Shown: in pieces, positions 10,317 through 22,395 of the stretch
Layout of the letters: each line of letters opens with the position of its first letter
Numbering within the stretch: position 1 is the first letter of the stretch
NCBI RefSeq assembly: GCF_030867145.1
Contig: NC_134442.1
Coordinates: forward strand, 7,517,001-7,581,000
Direction of reading: 5' to 3'
Source: Opisthocomus hoazin
Lineage: Eukaryota; Chordata; Aves; Opisthocomiformes; Opisthocomidae
Length of the DNA stretch: 64,000 nt
Made by a program: the position numbers and the translations under genes
The notes under the pieces: generated by a model
Databases searched by the model: none
The model's input: only the letters and a program-made list of their open reading frames with translations
Told to the model about the DNA's origin: nothing

Positions 10317-10945
10317 ATGGGCACCTTTCCGAGTAAAAGACCCATGCCAAGGGACACGCCTTTGGGATGTATTTTAAAGCACTGGAAAGAACTGGGGGGG
10401 GGCCCTTTAACTCGGAAGCAGTTAATTGAGTATTGTAATCATCGGTGGCCGTTATATACTCTAGATGACGGGGAGAAGTGGCCGGAGGATGGGACACTGT
10501 GTTATAATACCATTTTGCAATTAATGTTGTTTTGTAAAAGGGAAAATAAATAGAAAAAAATGACATATGTAGATTTGTTTTTCTCGTTAAGAAATCATTC
10601 GAAATGGCTAAGGCAGTGTAGGATACATCCGCGCGGTTCTATGGTAATGGCTTTAAAGAAAGGAAACTGCGAAAAGGGTTCAAAGAAATGTTGCGTCGCT
10701 TGTAGTGTTGGCAAAGAGTGTTTGAAATATGAGCCTGAGGAGGATGATGTTGAATTAAGAGTGGCACCGCATCGGAGATGGGGGGATAATTAGGAAGAGG
10801 AATCCGAGATCGTTAGCCCTTCCACCTCCCCTCTGGGGGAGGGTGCGAGAGGATTTAGCCCGGTTTCGGGAAGGACACAGGGAAGGACGGGGCGGGGGGG
10901 GGGTACCAGAATCGGCTTCTCCCCTCCAAGCCCCTCTCTGAAAAG
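10317..10945 (+). pseudogene. gag remnant (matrix only) of ERV1
   Basis: ATG 10317 opens a 78-codon frame ending at TAG 10551-10553. The protein starts Met-Gly with Ser at position 6, fitting an N-myristoylation signal, and matches the general pattern of a class I matrix domain (short basic start, then PLTRKQLIEYC-type helices). Gag-like coding continues after the stop in a shifted frame, with a Cys-rich basic patch and an acidic stretch, to about 10945, where it runs into protease-like sequence. Capsid and nucleocapsid (zinc knuckle) are absent, so the product could not assemble particles. Confidence 0.7.
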
Positions 10946-10954
10946 ACAGAGAAT

Positions 10955-11344
10955 GAGGAAGTAAAATTTTTAATAAATACAAGAACCACTTATTTGGTAT
11001 TAAACACATGTAAAGGGAAATATAGTCATAAATCTGTAGATGTTGTTGGTGCGACAGGGTAAAAAGAAAATTAACCTTTCTTAGAGCTGTTGAAATTAAG
11101 AAAACAGTGGGTAACTCACCAGTTTCTATATATGCCTGAATGTCCGTTGCCTTTGTTAAGACAAGATTTATTAAGCAAATTAGAGGCACAAATAACTTTA
11201 AAAAAAAATGAAAAAATTAAATTATTGATACCAGAATCAAAAGCCGTAGAGGCAAGGGTGTTTGTGTTACAGGATTCTTTTAAGGAGGAACAAATTCCAG
11301 AAGAGGTGGAAAACGCAGTAATCCTGCTTGGTTTAGGCAAATGA
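10955..11344 (+). pseudogene. Protease and RT-linker remnant of ERV1
   Basis: A short region in the position of retroviral protease. Where the active-site Asp-Thr-Gly would stand, the frame reads Asn-Thr-Arg, so the catalytic motif is destroyed. Stops and a frameshift near 11060-11090 separate this from an 84-codon frame (11090-11344) that looks like the protease/RT junction. It is not functional. Confidence 0.6.
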
Positions 11345-11468
11345 AGTTCCGGGACAGTCCAAATTGGCAGAACTGGTAAAAGTGACCTTAAAACCTGGAT
11401 CCAAACCGGTAAGACAAAAATAATATCCTATTAAGTGGGAGGCACGAAAAGAATTAAAGGGGTTAATC

Positions 11469-12008
11469 ATGAAATTTTTGGAATATAGGCTTTTGGTAGA
11501 ATGCGAGTCAAAATACAACACACCTATACTACCGGTAAAGAAACCTGGAGGACGAGAATATCGACTAGTCCAGGATCTAAGAGCTATAAATCAAATAGTT
11601 CAAGATATACACCCAGTAGTGGCCAATCCCTATACTTTATTGACATCCCTGAAAGAGGAGCATAAATGGTTTACTGTACTAGATTTAAAGAATACCTTCT
11701 TTTGCATACCTCTGGATGCACAAAGTCAAAGCATATTTGCTTTTGAATGGAAGAGCCCTGCAACAGAACGAAAGATACAACTGACATGGACTATACTTCC
11801 ACAAGGATTTAAAAATAGCCCCACAATATTTGGAAAACTGTTTGTCCATAAAAGACAACATCTGGTCCTTAGAGTGCTGGCACAACGTCTGGGATCCTGG
11901 AAGCAGCCAGTAGGATACCTCTCTAAACAACTTGACAACGTGAGTAAAGGATGGCCGGGATGTTTGCGCGCCGTGGCAGCGACGGTATTGCTAATTCAGG
12001 AAGCTTGA
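11469..12008 (+). pseudogene. Reverse transcriptase remnant with catalytic core deleted (ERV1)
   Basis: A 179-codon frame with the RT fingers region. It includes the motif-A Asp in VLDLKN and the LPQGFKNSPTIF motif near residue 115. Directly after this, at about 11840, the sequence jumps to the RT connection region (QPVGYLSKQLD). The palm segment with the YxDD motif is missing without disturbing the frame nearby. The element therefore cannot encode an active polymerase. The sharp in-frame-like join is typical of an internal deletion that can be copied onward by helper enzyme. Confidence 0.8.
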
Positions 12009-12011
12009 AAA

Positions 12012-12809
12012 TTGACTATGGGCCAAAAGATGGTGGTGTATGTACCACACATGGTGGTAACTGTTCTAGAACAAAAGGGGGGTCATTGGCTGTCCCCCAG
12101 CAGAATGCTAAAATATCAGGTTGTCTTGCCAGAGCAGGATGATGTGGAACTAAAAACCACAACCATCGTAAATCCAGCAATGTTTCTGTCAACGAAAAAT
12201 CCAACAGAAAATCTAGAACATGACTGCCTGCTAACTGTTGAACAAGTCTATTCCAGCAGACCGGACCTGAGGGATGAGCCTCTGGAAAATCCTGATTTCG
12301 AATTGTTCACGGATGGAAGCAGCTTTGTGAAAGAAGAAAGACGAACGGCCGGATACGCTGTTGTCACCACCACCGAGGTACTGGAGTCAGGAACGCTACC
12401 TGCAAATACCTCGGCACAGAAAGCAGAACTGGTGGCATTGAGGCAAGCCTTGCGAATGGCAGAAGAAAAAAGGGTAAATATATGGACTGACTCTAAATAT
12501 GCATTTGGTGTAATTCATGCTCATGAAGCCATCTGGAAAGAAAGAGGACTGCTCTCAGCCCAAGGTTCATCGATAAAACATAAAGAAAAAATCCTTCAGC
12601 TCCTCGAAGAGGCGCAGAAACCAAAGAAAGTGGCAGTGATGCACTGCAAGGCTCATCAATTTGGTCGGACAACTATAAACATAAGTAATCGATTGGCAGA
12701 CAAAACAACAAAAGAGACTGCTAAACAAAGTATCTTTGCACTAATACCAGTAAAACAAATAAAAATCCCAAATCTGAAACAAAATACAGTAAATTGGATG
12801 AACAATTGA
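12012..12809 (+). pseudogene. RNase H domain remnant of ERV1 pol
   Basis: A 265-codon open frame. The RNase H acidic residues appear in the expected order: Asp in FTDGSS, Glu in AELVAL, Asp in WTDSKYAF and Asp in NRLADK. It follows the truncated RT by a few bases in a different frame and ends before integrase. The domain itself looks intact, but it cannot be translated as part of a normal Gag-Pol given the upstream breaks. Confidence 0.75.
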
Positions 12810-12843
12810 CAGAACAATTAAAGGCATCACAAAATACAGAAGA

Positions 12844-13830
12844 GTGGTGGGTAACACCAAAAAAGCAGATAACAATAACCCCGCAAGTCATGATAGAACT
12901 TGCGAAAAAAAACATACACAGACACATTGGGGTGTAGATGCTATAATCTCGAGCCTAAAATCATCTGCAGTGTGTGTAGGAATGACAGAAGTAATGAAAT
13001 CTATAATAACTAAGTGTCCAATTTGTCTCAAAAATAATCCTTTAAATCGGAAAAGAGCACCCCTAGGAATAACAAAACAGGATAACACCCCAGAAAACTA
13101 TTGACAAGTTGATTTTTCTGAACTGCCCAGGCAGAATGGATTCAAGTATCTATTAGTATTAATTAATACTTTTTCTGGATGGCCGGAAGCCTTTCCTTGT
13201 CACACCAACAAAGCGAAAAAAGTAGTTAAAATATTGTTAAAAAAAATAATACCAAGGTTTAGGGTACCAATTGGCATGTCTTCCGATAGGGGACCACATT
13301 TTGTAACAAAAATAGTTCAGCAAGTAAATAAAATTTTAAGAATAAATTAAGATTTACATACCCCCTGGAGGCCACAATCAAGTGGGAAAATTGAAAGAAT
13401 AAACCAAACATTAAAAAGACAAATAAATAAAATTTGTCAAAAAGTGTCTTTAAAATGGCCACAAGCTTTACCATTAGCACTTCTGAGAATCAGAATCCAA
13501 CCAAGATCTAAAGATGGTGTAAGTCCATACGAAATTTTGTATGGCAAACCTTATCAGACTCCTTTAATCCCAGGGGATATAAAAATAACAAGGGAAACAG
13601 ATTTAAAAATGTATTTGGTTTCTTTAGGAAAAACACTTGAAGCACTCCGAAAATACATTGTGCTGACCAAATCGCTTGCTTTGGATACCCCTGTGCATCA
13701 GTATCAACCAGGTGATTTCATGTACATAAGAACTTGGAACTCTGAACCACTGCAAAAAAAGTGGAAAGAACCTTTTCAGGTACTGTTAACAACTTACACT
13801 GCAATCAAAGTAGAAGGGGTGGAACCGTAG
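12844..13830 (+). pseudogene. Integrase remnant of ERV1 pol, broken by stops
   Basis: Integrase-like sequence with the CPIC zinc-binding pair (about 13018-13030). The core Asp residues (QVDFSEL near 13110, SDRGPHF near 13284) and Glu (GKIERIN near 13390) are all present. In-frame stops occur at 13102-13104 and near 13348. The C-terminal 128 codons (13444-13830) are open and repeat the sequence at the start of the window. It is inactive as written. Confidence 0.8.
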
Positions 13831-14206
13831 ATACACTACACTCGAGTGAAGAAGGCCCCTTCGTGGAGAGTCATCAATAGAGATCCAGAGACTGCAAAAC
13901 TGACTTTGAAATATATCTAAAAAGAGTAGTTATTACTGTAAAATGCGAGGAGACTGTATCTCGATCTGAAAACTGATGATACTAAGAACACTGTTCAGTG
14001 TATTAGAAGTAAGAACAAAAAACGTTAATTCACTGCCAATAAAAGCAAAACAATTAATATACCTCCTAAGGAGGACTCCAGAAAAAATTTGATGATCGGG
14101 CTTATAGAAGAATTTGCAAATTTACAAAATGTGACCCAAATAACTACATGTCTTCCAATCCCAAGGGCGGTAGGAAAATCAGTCCCATGAAGAAATTCAA
14201 CAAGAC

Positions 14207-14470
14207 ATGCAAGAAAATTGGCTTGATAAAATTTTTAATGGATTCAGGTGGAATATTAGTTCTTGGGTCAAATCTTTAGTCGGTACCGGACTGCTTTTAC
14301 TGGTAGTAGTTTTAATAATAATACTGCTCATTTATTATTGTCTAAAAAAGGAACTCACCAACAGAACAGCTTTTAATCAAGTGATTATTCAGGCTATTGC
14401 AAGAAGACAAAACCTTAGTGAGTCGGTTGTAACACTTCCACCACCCTATAGCGAAACAAGTGGACTATAA
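14207..14470 (+). pseudogene. env remnant: C-terminal transmembrane part (ERV1 right copy)
   Basis: An 87-codon frame equivalent to 588-851, with a Val instead of Met near residue 59. It encodes one membrane helix and a cytoplasmic tail with a PPPY motif. Surface subunit and fusion machinery are deleted. The 376 bp between the pol stop (13828-13830) and this frame contain no other open frame. Confidence 0.75.
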
Positions 14471-14591
14471 GTGTAGTGTTGTAATTTTGAAAAGTATATT
14501 TTAATAGTATTTAATCATTATATGATCAAAAAAAATTTAATTATGGAAGTATTGAAAAGATAATTATTTCAAAACTTCCAAAGGGGGGAAA

Positions 14592-15239
14592 TGTAACCAC
14601 AGTGATGGAATTAGTTAATCATAAAGCACGAACAATGCTGCTATGTCTCTTGTACAGCCCTACCCATCTGAACATTAGGTCTGGGAACAGAGGGTTTAGT
14701 CCCTAGGTAATCATTAACGTTAAACAATAATGGTGAAGGGGATTTTTTTAATAGAAATAGCGTTACCAAATGATTGCAGGTGTATTTGTGGTACCTATCT
14801 ATTGTGTGAATTAATTGAAGCAAAAAGTCATACATCTCTCCCCAAAGAAGGTAGTTTCAATTAAAACCAGCAGGTGCCTAGAACTGGTCAAGATGACCCG
14901 TGCCGCAGGGACAAGAGCCAGAAGAGGACTGAGTTTGCGCAGAAACTGATGAAGAGGATAAGCCTTCATCTTAGGACCCCTGACGACCACCACTAGGAGG
15001 CACTGCGCAAGTGCGGGTGGGAGGAGTGTATGAAAATGAACTGATTTGACTATGAAAGAAAGGGCTTATGTAATCAGATGAATACGTATATTTTGATCTA
15101 TATAAACTGCACGGAAAGGGTATGGGGTATGCACGTTCGGCGGAATTATCCCCCATGCATCCGACGTCGCAATAAAGAATGCCTGCCTTTTAACACTACA
15201 TTGGTGTTACGAGGTTTTATTCCCGGATTTTCGGTGACA
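14592..15239 (+). repeat. ERV1 3' LTR
   Basis: It follows a purine tract AAGGGGGGAAA (about 14581-14591). TG...CA ends; TATATAAA 15099-15106; AATAAA 15171-15176. It is followed by ACCT, the second half of the 4-bp target duplication. Confidence 0.95.
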
Positions 15240-17433
15240 ACCTCAGGGCAGACACTGGACGGCAGCCACGTCCTGCCCCTCCTCACCACCCTGCAGGCTG
15301 CTGCGGGGTCGCTGGGGCTGCGCGGAGGGGATGTGGGGGAGCCGATGGCCCCAGGGCAAGCATCACCCCCACCCAGCCTTGTCCACCCCACCGCCACCCC
15401 GGCGGCCTCAGCATCATGGAGACGGGGGGTTCCAGAACACGGGGACAGCTGGGGGGTGCAGAGGAGACAGAGAGGAGCGCTGCAAGGGGGGAGGAGGGGC
15501 CCTGGGCCTGGTCCAGGGGCTGCGCGGCCTCGGGGCAGGCCCCACAGGAGCCATGGTGAAGCTGGGCCTGGCTGCAATCGGGGCCCGCCTCCTTCCCATG
15601 TAGTCTTGGCCGGCAGAGGTCGGGAGGGCTGTCAGTCTCCTCCCCTGAGGTGCTGCTGCCTCTGATTGGCCCCCTTGTGGTCAGGCTGCTGGGTTACAGT
15701 GCCTGCCCTTCACCTGAGGGAATGACCTGCTATTGGCTGCCAGGGCTGTCACTCTGCCCAGATGCAATGCCCACCCGCCCCTGAGGTGCTGCTGCCTCTG
15801 ATTGGACCCCAGGTGGTCAGGCTGCTGGGCTGCAGTGCCTGCCCTTCACCTGAAGTGATGACCTGCCATTGGCTGACAGTGCTGTCACTCTGCCCAGATG
15901 CAGTGCCCACCCTCCCCTGAGGTGCTGCTCTCCGCTATTGGCTGCCTGAGGGGCCGCTCTCCCCTCCGCCGGTGCCTGCCCTGCTCCCAGGCGATGTGGT
16001 GATGAACTCCACAGGGTGGGCTGGGTGCTCGCGGTGACCCTGTGGGCACGGCAGAGCAGGGAGCTTCGGCTGGGGAGGGAGCGGCAGCCATCGCCCCGTC
16101 CAACCGCCCGCCCTGCAGGGCTGGCCCGGCCTGACAGCAGAGCATGGAGGGCACTGCCCAAAGGGCTCCTGGGCACGGACAGGCCGGGGGCACCGACCGC
16201 CTCTCAGGCAGCCTGTCCCAGCGCCCGGCCGCCCTCTCGGTGCAGAAACGGATCCTTGAGCCCAGCTGAACCCGCCCTGACGCAGCTCTGGGCCGTTCCC
16301 ACGCATCCTGTCCCTGGACCCCAGCAGCAGAGCTCAGCACCTCCCTCTCACGTCCCCTCCTGGGGAAGCTGTGGAGAGCGGTGAAGTGGGACAGGGAAAT
16401 ACGCGGCTGTGGGCAAGAACAGACAGGTTGGGGCCCCAAAAATGAGGATTTTGGCCCTGAAAATGAGGCTTTGCAGGTGAGGACTCTGGACTGAGGCACA
16501 GGGAACCTTCCCCCGGCTCAGGGCAAGGCTGCGCCAGCCCAGAGCACGCAGGAGGTGGCCGCCTCTGCACCGCGGCACGAGTGGCGACTCGCCGGCTTGG
16601 CAGGGCGCGGGGCCTTTCCATGCCCGGGGGTGTCTGGGGAGGGGGCAGGCTGCCTAAAGCGTCTCCCCTCCTCCTCCCCTCCAGGTCTCTGTGCTCCAGC
16701 GGGGCAGCTGGGGCTCTGCTGTAAGGACACCCGGGGTCAGCATGCGCTGTGCTGCCTTGGGCTGCTGGGAAGGGATGGCATTGGGATGCTCCCCGGGCAA
16801 CCCTGCTTCCCCCGGGGGCTGCCATTTCCCATTTTCCCACCCAGCTGCCAGGCAGCCATGCTGCTGTCGGAGGGGCAGGCTCTGCTCCAGGCCCCGGCTG
16901 GGGTGAGGCTGACACTGCCCTACCAAAGCCCTCCTGCTACACAGCTGTGGGATTCTGGGAGAAGGTGAGCACACAGGGTGTGTGCAAAGCAGTAACATTT
17001 GAGCACCTGCTTCTTGTCAGCATCCACACCTTCCCGAGCTCACACTCCTTCTGTCTCCTCCTCTGGTGATATTTCCACATTTCTTCTCTCAGTCTAGGTT
17101 TCTCCTGGAGAAGAGAGGTTGTACAATATGTTGGAAATACCTGTGGTCGCGCCACCCCTACACAAAGAAAAACTTTTTCTTCACGATTCAGGAGCTTAGC
17201 CCAGACGTATCAAGCACATTACCCAGGACTAGGAGCCAGGAGATTCCAGAAGCTGAGTTTCAGCTCTAGAGAAGAGTTGTTTTGTGATCTGGGATGACCC
17301 CACCTTCCTCCATCACTTTCTCTGTTGGCCAAATGACCAGTGAAACGCCGGCCTGCCTGAGGTGAAGCTGAAGGACTTGTTTCTCTTGGTAAGGGCTTGG
17401 GCTGGCAGAAGTCACTCTGTGCCTGCCAAACAA
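15240..17433. repeat. GC-rich segmental duplication block, right copy
   Basis: Second copy of 1623-3950, nearly identical. It is shorter by about 136 bp because one unit of the ATTGG array is missing. It also contains the 21-bp units near 16435-16500 that match those at 2940-3005. No gene was recognised. Confidence 0.85.
15637..15942. repeat. ATTGG-box tandem repeat, right copy (five boxes)
   Basis: Boxes start at 15665, 15732, 15801, 15868 and 15937, spaced 67-69 bp apart. The left copy has seven. The difference is one whole two-box unit, as expected from unequal exchange or slippage after the duplication. Confidence 0.8.
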
Positions 17434-17452
17434 GTCCCTTTTGGGAACTCAC

Positions 17453-17610
17453 CTCTTGCAGTCGTGGAACCCCAGCCACTGACGTAGCAGCTTCTCAGCT
17501 GCGACACTCTCAGCCAGGCGTCGGGCACACAGGCAAGCTGCACGTAGTAGCCGCACAGGACAGGCTGGTCCAATTCCAGCAAGGCAATGTCGTTCCTCTG
17601 CGTGATGTTG
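17453..17610 (-). pseudogene. Acrosin-like exon fragment (copy B)
   Basis: The 3' part of the Asp-carrying exon (equivalent to 3971-4128), with its donor splice site, in the same flank as copy A. It is cut off abruptly at 17610 in the middle of the exon, where copies A and C continue. The sequence beyond is unrelated. It is a duplication breakpoint scar with no coding capacity. Confidence 0.85.
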
Positions 17611-18086
17611 TCCCCAGAATGGCCCCAGCTCTTCCTTCAGATATTGCTGAAGTCTGGCCACCTCTCACACCATTCCCCCTTAACTTCTGGTGACGTCTGG
17701 CTCTTCCTCATGGCACTGTAACTCCTGCCAGCTTTCTTTCATATTTCCAATTAGCAGATGCTTCAACCAGGTCCTAATCATCATCCCCAGAGTTGTCTGC
17801 ATGCCACATCATTATTTTGCGTCCTCTTTCTAGCCTCAATGTGCCAGTCTTCTTCATGCCATGGTGGCTCTGAGCACGCTCCTGTCTGACCAGGCATGGT
17901 GCCAGCCCTGCTGAGCGACTCTTGCCCTTTGTGCCCTCCTTGACTGCCTGCAGCCTCATTTTGCCGGGCATGGAAATGCTTGCCTTGCGCACGAGAGTGA
18001 ATTGGACTCAGGCACGGTTAACTGTGAAACCTGGCAACTTTATTCCAAGAACTAGGTCAGCTTCAGCATTTGTGTGCACTGGGAAG
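17611..18086. other. Unassigned insert between acrosin fragment B and a solo LTR
   Basis: This sequence has no match elsewhere in the window. A 72-codon minus-strand frame (17774-17992) is basic and Lys/Arg-rich but not recognisable. A minus-strand AATAAA lies near 18042. It may be part of an older retroelement next to the LTR at 18087, but nothing proves it. Confidence 0.3.
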
Positions 18087-18457
18087 TGTTGCGGAGGAAG
18101 AACCGGACTCGACACGATGATCAATGTGATCACGTACAAGCCGTTTATTAGCCTCAGATAGCTCACTTTTATATTCCCCACTACATACGCGGCGATCCCC
18201 CATTGGTGATAATCAATTTAACTCACATAGTAACTCGATTATGATTGGTGTGCGTCACTAGCTCACGCGCACTGCTCGTGGCCTTCTTGCAGGCGGCAAG
18301 TTCCTCTTCGGCATCTGGGAGTTGTTTGTCTCTGCATTCTTACTTCCTCATTCCAACCGCAGTTTGTCCTCTGGATGCCCTTGCGGCCTTATGCTAAGGC
18401 TCTGCGGCCTTAGGCTAAGGCTTCATGGCCTTCTAGAGAAATGCTGGATTGCTCACA
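18087..18457 (-). mobile_element. Solo LTR, alpharetrovirus-like layout
   Basis: Read on the minus strand it starts TGTGAGC and ends CCGCAACA. A TATAAAAG box (about 18165-18172) is followed within ~25 bp by AATAAA (about 18146-18151). This very short TATA-to-poly(A) spacing implies a tiny R region, as in avian sarcoma/leukosis-type LTRs. No clear target-site duplication was found. It sits directly beyond the 3' end of the complete acrosin gene. Confidence 0.6.
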
Positions 18458-18618
18458 TGTCCCCAGTGCTTTAATGCTTCATCCTCCACAGGGAGGAGAG
18501 CGGGCAGCACAGAGCAGGCCTTTGATGCTGAGGCTGCCTTTGGAGCAGCAGGCATTGCCCCAGAAGGAAATGATCATGGTCCAGTGCAGCCTGCGCTGGT
18601 TCCTGTTGATCCTGCTCC

Positions 18619-20717
<2,099 letters not shown>

Positions 20718-21589
20718 CTGTAAGCAGAAACTGATGAATGTCCTGCTCGGTGGCTTGCTGCTGTTCAGGCTGCAGGTCAGCCCCCTTCCCGCCCACCAGG
20801 CGCTGCATGGACAGCAGGGCCGCGGAACCCTGTGGGGCATGCGTCCATCTACCCCTGTTTGTGCTTCAGCCCCGTAGGTGAGTTGTGCCAGCAGCCTTGG
20901 CCCCGTGGCTGGTGTCACAGAGTCACTGGTTCGGGTGCTGGGCACGGTGAATTCTCGGGGGGGATGGGCAACATGAAGGGTTCCAAGCAGAAGGGGAGTG
21001 TCCCGATCCGATATTGGGAGGTTTGAATGCCATCCCAGTAGACAAGATTAAGACGCAAATGCAGTCATATGTCGTGTAACCCTGTAAACTTTATTTTGCT
21101 GAACTGGGAATCGGAGTTTGGGCGGGGATGGCTTTGGGGGAGTGGGGAGAAAACGAGACAGAAAAAAAAATGTGTAAAGTTGGAAAAACCCCAATGGGTG
21201 AGGAAAAAATTGCGGGGAGATGGGATTAGGTACCACCACCACGATGTCCAGCGATGTCCGGTTGGCTCAGTCTCTGTGCAGGCGTGGAGGCCCCGATGAG
21301 GGTGGAGCGCAGCAGCGAGGCGGCGAGGAGGAGAGCAAGAGAGTGAGAGCTCCGAGGAGCATGTGCTGCCCTTTTATAGGGGCATTTTGCGCATGCGCAG
21401 AGCATGTCTGTGTACGTGCAGTTCGTGCCATGTGTGCTGCCTGCTTAGACAAGTCCGCTCTTGCCCATCCACGCACTACTCTGTGTGCAACTGCTTTCCT
21501 GCAGGTCGTTGTGGCGGTTTTTTCAGAGGCCAGGAAGAGACGACAATGGCAATGTCGAGACAAAACCATTTCGTAGCTGTGGATAGTTA

Positions 21590-21860
21590 GGGCCTGGCGG
21601 TCGGAAGATGTCGTGCTGTACGGAAAGGTAGGCCCCCCCCTCCTCTCCTGATAACCAGTAGCGTTTAGCCCATAGGTGTAAGCAGACGGAAGTGACGCTG
21701 TAAACCTAAGCTATATAATACTGTGCTACCCGTCAATAAACGCCATTTGCCGTCCACCACATTGGTGTCTGCGAGCTGATGGCCCGAGCGGCCTGGGGTT
21801 GGTCGCCGTGCCGTTCCTGAACCAGGTCGCCACGCCAACAAAGGCAACACGTAGCGGTCT
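21590..21860 (+). mobile_element. Plus-strand alpharetrovirus-like LTR, nested
   Basis: TATATAA at 21713-21719 is followed by AATAAA at 21735-21740, then CACCACATTGGTGT and a GATGGCC element. This is the R/U5 layout of avian leukosis-type LTRs. It is opposite in orientation to ERV2. The ends are approximate and no target duplication could be fixed. No PBS or internal genes follow, so it is probably a solo LTR. Confidence 0.6.
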
Positions 21861-21952
21861 TCTGCACCACCCCGTGGCTTGACGTTGCTGCCTTTGCGGT
21901 GGTGTGGGAGGTGGTGGTGGTCTAGAGATAGAGAACGAGAGTGAATGAGAAA

Positions 21953-22018
21953 TGAGAGAGAGAGAGAGAGGGGGAGAGAGAAAGAGATAGAGAGAGAGAG
22001 ATAGAGAGAGAGAGAAAT
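21953..22018. repeat. GA/CT microsatellite
   Basis: About 66 bp of nearly pure GA with a few GGG, AAA and TA interruptions, within the ERV2 3' LTR region. Confidence 0.9.
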
Positions 22019-22395
22019 AGGAGTAGAAACCAGGATGGAGGGGATGGGTGACAAGGCAGGGGAAGGAGGAACCAAAAAAGGGGTCTGGCACAGAAATGCA
22101 CAGTCGTAGGCAGGTTGAAACATTACACAACGTAAACACTGTCTCTTTTAACAGTGCTAAGTTTAACAATGTCTTATTGAACAAAAGTTTGAGGAATCAG
22201 GTAAGTATGAGGTAGTCTTTTCATGATAACAAACATAGAAAATCAGGGTGGGTGCGACATGGATATAGGTATGCAGTTCTTCCCTTTGACAGTCTGTGAA
22301 TTCTATAGGGTCTAAATGATGGGTACAGTGGTCGGTTTTGGTTGACGAATGACATGGATCTGTCTTACGCCGTCAGGTGACGTGATGGGTGTGAA

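Larger units (their letters stand above)
9251..15239 (+). mobile_element. Complete but defective ERV (ERV1 right copy), class I/gamma-like
   Basis: Two LTRs, a likely primer-binding site, gag-pol-env remnants in order and a purine tract, flanked by the 4-bp direct duplication ACCT (9247-9250 and 15240-15243). At 6.0 kb it is shorter than a full provirus because of large internal deletions. Capsid and nucleocapsid, the RT catalytic core and almost all of env are missing. The two LTRs differ by roughly seven substitutions and one 2-bp indel by eye, so the insertion is recent. The element was probably already defective when it moved and was mobilised in trans. Confidence 0.93.
20999..22275 (-). 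repeat. ERV2 3' LTR region (boundaries tentative, holds another LTR)
   Basis: On the minus strand a TATAAAA box at 21372-21378 and an AATAAA at 21090-21095 give a normal promoter/poly(A) layout. The U5 end ATCGGGACA (20999) resembles the ERV1 LTR end. The upstream edge is less certain: a purine-rich AAAGGGAAGAAC (about 22276-22287, minus) may be the polypurine tract, putting the start near 22275. A plus-strand LTR and a long GA/CT microsatellite lie inside. Confidence 0.5.

Noticed and set aside
18076-18470. Inverted 10-base match GCACTGGGRA flanking the solo LTR at 18087-18457
   Set aside because: Retroviral insertions make direct, not inverted, flanking repeats; a match this short is likely chance.
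20721-20945. Acrosin exon 1 in the minus-strand frame upstream of exon 2
   Set aside because: The open sequence lacks a hydrophobic signal peptide and a donor site with the needed phase.
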